Part shown: one piece after another, positions 36,380 to 37,777 of the stretch
How the letters are laid out: every line of letters starts with the position of its first letter
How positions within the stretch are numbered: the stretch's first letter is position 1
The notes under the pieces: generated by a model
Seen by the model: only the letters and a program-made list of their open reading frames with translations
Told to the model about the DNA's origin: nothing
Databases searched by the model: none
Translations under genes and position numbers: made by a program
NCBI GenBank assembly: GCA_022826945.1
Contig: JAJDTY010000022.1
Location: 1-37,777 of the forward strand
Direction of reading: 5' to 3'
DNA: 37,777 bases
Source of the DNA: Candidatus Binatia bacterium
GTDB taxonomy: Bacteria > Desulfobacterota > Binatia > Bin18

Positions 36380-37369
36380 ATGCCTCATGTGATGCCTCGC
36401 ATTCTTGACGGCAACGACCCACGGACGATTTCGCACGCGGCCGAACGGCTCGGGGCCGGAGAGATCGTGGCCTTCCCGACGGAAACCGTCTACGGCCTGG
36501 GCGCGAATGCGCTGAACGAGAAGGCGGTTGCCACAGTCTTTGCCGCCAAGAACCGCCCCGAGTTTGACCCGCTGATTGTCCATATTGGGGATAAAGACGC
36601 GGTTTCTCCATACGTCACTGCCCTCGACCCGCGCGCCCGGCAACTCATGGACGCCTTCTGGCCGGGTGCGTTGACGCTTGTCCTGCCCAAACGGTCCATT
36701 ATTCCGGACCTGGTCACTGCCGGGCTGGGGACGGTTGCGCTTCGCATGCCGGCGCATCCGGTTGCGCTGGCGCTCCTGCGGGCCGTTGACTTCCCCATTG
36801 CGGCACCAAGCGCCAACCCGTTTGGGTACGTCAGCCCCACGACCGCAACGCATGTGCGCGACTCGCTCGGGGACGGGGTTGATCTGATTATTGACGGCGG
36901 CCCGTGCCACGTCGGCGTTGAGTCAACGGTCTGTGCGCTGACCGAGCAACAGGCCGTGCTGCTCCGGCCCGGAGGCGTCACGCTCGAACAGCTCGAATCG
37001 GTCATCGGCCCGGTTCGCCTGGGGGAACCGACCAAAACGGACCGGCGTTCGCCGGGAACGCTGCTGTCGCATTATGCGCCGTGCGTCCCGGTCCTCCTGC
37101 TGGGACCCGGGGAGGCTTTGCCTCAGCCTGAGGCTGGCGAACGGCTCGGGCTGCTCAGTCTCACCCTCCGGTCCGATGCCCGCGGCTATACGAAAACGGA
37201 AGCGTTGTCAGAGGACGGGAATCTGCTCGACGCGGCGGTTCACCTGTTTGCCGCGCTCCGGCGACTGGACACATCGGGATTGGATCGGATCGTTATCGAA
37301 CCCGTTCTCGAGACTGGTATAGGGCGGGCAATCATGGACCGGTTACGCCGGGCAGCGGCGCGCGGCTGA
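36380..37369 (+). CDS. Threonylcarbamoyl-AMP synthase, Sua5 type
   Basis: Makes threonylcarbamoyl-AMP from threonine, bicarbonate and ATP for the t6A modification of tRNAs that read ANN codons. A YrdC domain fills about residues 15-200 (GEIVAFPTETVYGLGANA, KNRPEFDPLIVHI, FWPGALTLVL, ALRMPAHPVALALL, APSANPFGYVSPTTATHV). A C-terminal Sua5 domain follows after the linker SPGTLLSHYAPCVPVLLLG, making 329 residues, so this is the long Sua5 form and not the short TsaC. The first ATG is 36380; ATG 36392 is an alternative. No ribosome site is evident and the upstream hairpin reaches the start codon. Confidence 0.93.
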   Translation: MPHVMPRILDGNDPRTISHAAERLGAGEIVAFPTETVYGLGANALNEKAVATVFAAKNRPEFDPLIVHIGDKDAVSPYVTALDPRARQLMDAFWPGALTLVLPKRSIIPDLVTAGLGTVALRMPAHPVALALLRAVDFPIAAPSANPFGYVSPTTATHVRDSLGDGVDLIIDGGPCHVGVESTVCALTEQQAVLLRPGGVTLEQLESVIGPVRLGEPTKTDRRSPGTLLSHYAPCVPVLLLGPGEALPQPEAGERLGLLSLTLRSDARGYTKTEALSEDGNLLDAAVHLFAALRRLDTSGLDRIVIEPVLETGIGRAIMDRLRRAAARG

Positions 37370-37440
37370 TACGTGGCTTGATTGGTGCTGGTAAAGAACC
37401 TAGTCTGTGTAGTGACGCAACCACATAAAAGGGGCGAGTG

Positions 37441-37725
37441 ATGAAATCCGTCGGACTTCGAGAAATCAATCAGGCCTTCTCGCGCTACATGAAAATCGTA
37501 AAAACCGGAGAAGAAGTGCTCATCACTGAGCGTGGGCACCCCATAGCTGTGATTAAACCCCTTGCTTCCGAGACGGATATAGACGCGAAAATTCGCCTTT
37601 TGGAAGCGGAGGGCCTGCTGTCTCACTCGCAAAAGAAAGGACAGCCCGAAAAGCATCCCCCTGTTTCCCTCTCAGGACAATGCCTAGCCCAGACAATTTC
37701 CGATATGCGGGACGAGTTTCCGTAG
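37441..37725 (+). CDS. Antitoxin of the Phd/YefM type
   Basis: A 94-residue protein whose N-terminus SVGLREINQAFSRYMKIVKTGEEVLITERGHPIAVIKPL is a classic Phd/YefM fold, with the conserved GEEVLITERGxPIAVI; it would bind operator DNA and, through its C-terminus, neutralise a toxin. ATG 37441 follows a purine-rich GGGGCGAGTG. The codon usage is AT-richer than the neighbours. The usual partner gene lies immediately downstream, which here is beyond the window; the last three bases are an ATG with a possible ribosome site. Confidence 0.85.
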   Translation: MKSVGLREINQAFSRYMKIVKTGEEVLITERGHPIAVIKPLASETDIDAKIRLLEAEGLLSHSQKKGQPEKHPPVSLSGQCLAQTISDMRDEFP

Positions 37726-37774
37726 ACTGCACAATATCGGAACAAAGGATTTCTTTTAGAAAGCAGGACAACCC

Positions 37775-37777
37775 ATG
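37775..37777 (+). CDS. Possible start codon of a toxin gene, cut by the window end
   Basis: The window ends exactly at an ATG preceded by GCAGGA about 6 nt upstream (37763-37768), 49 bp after the antitoxin stop. By analogy with Phd/YefM systems the next gene may be a PIN-domain (VapC-like), Doc or RelE-type toxin. Nothing of the protein can be read. Confidence 0.3.

Overview
The window reads as chromosomal DNA of a fairly GC-rich Gram-negative bacterium. An outer membrane is implied by an Mla-type lipid-transport operon with a lipobox protein, periplasmic PQQ/haem-c dehydrogenases and an exported RTX protein. The class I (archaeal-type) lysyl-tRNA synthetase, several luciferase-like (LLM) flavin enzymes, MaoC hydratases and a complete arginine-to-putrescine route would suit an environmental, metabolically broad lineage such as Tectomicrobia/Entotheonella-like or 'deltaproteobacterial' groups. 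That placement is an inference from gene content, not a measured affiliation.

Layout. 1-2.4 kb: tandem polyvinyl-alcohol-dehydrogenase-like genes, the first cut by the window edge and closed by a clear intrinsic terminator. 2.4-5.9 kb (minus): four-gene Mla-type operon (permease, ATPase, MCE protein, auxiliary lipoprotein). 5.9-8.5 kb: gene-poor, apparently decayed accessory patch with a possible transposase remnant, a secreted RTX-repeat protein, a truncated gene and a near-identical 22-bp direct repeat at each side. 8.5-10.8 kb: class I lysS with an unusual C-terminal extension, followed by an AT-richer PD-(D/E)XK-like gene and a REP-like palindrome. 10.9-17.8 kb: M1 aminopeptidase, clpS-clpA behind a heat-shock-like promoter, a TPR-methyltransferase and a GNAT enzyme.

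18.0-29.4 kb is the most distinctive part: two converging blocks of metabolic genes. The plus block is LLM, LLM, DoxX, MaoC, MaoC, a HisI-like protein and LLM. The minus block is a ThDP enzyme, nicotinate phosphoribosyltransferase, crotonase, VOC protein, NHL propeller and D-2-hydroxyacid dehydrogenase. I infer an undescribed acyl/CoA or heterocycle catabolic or biosynthetic pathway. The HisI-like protein keeps the three zinc cysteines but has lost all three aspartates of the metal-binding D-C-D-x-D segment. The two MaoC proteins look like one active and one altered subunit.

29.5-37.8 kb: a RimI-like acetyltransferase, ligA, the polyamine genes aguA and aguB diverging from speA, a Sua5-type threonylcarbamoyl-AMP synthase behind a long hairpin, and a Phd/YefM antitoxin whose presumed partner begins at the last three bases. 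No rRNA, tRNA or CRISPR array was seen.
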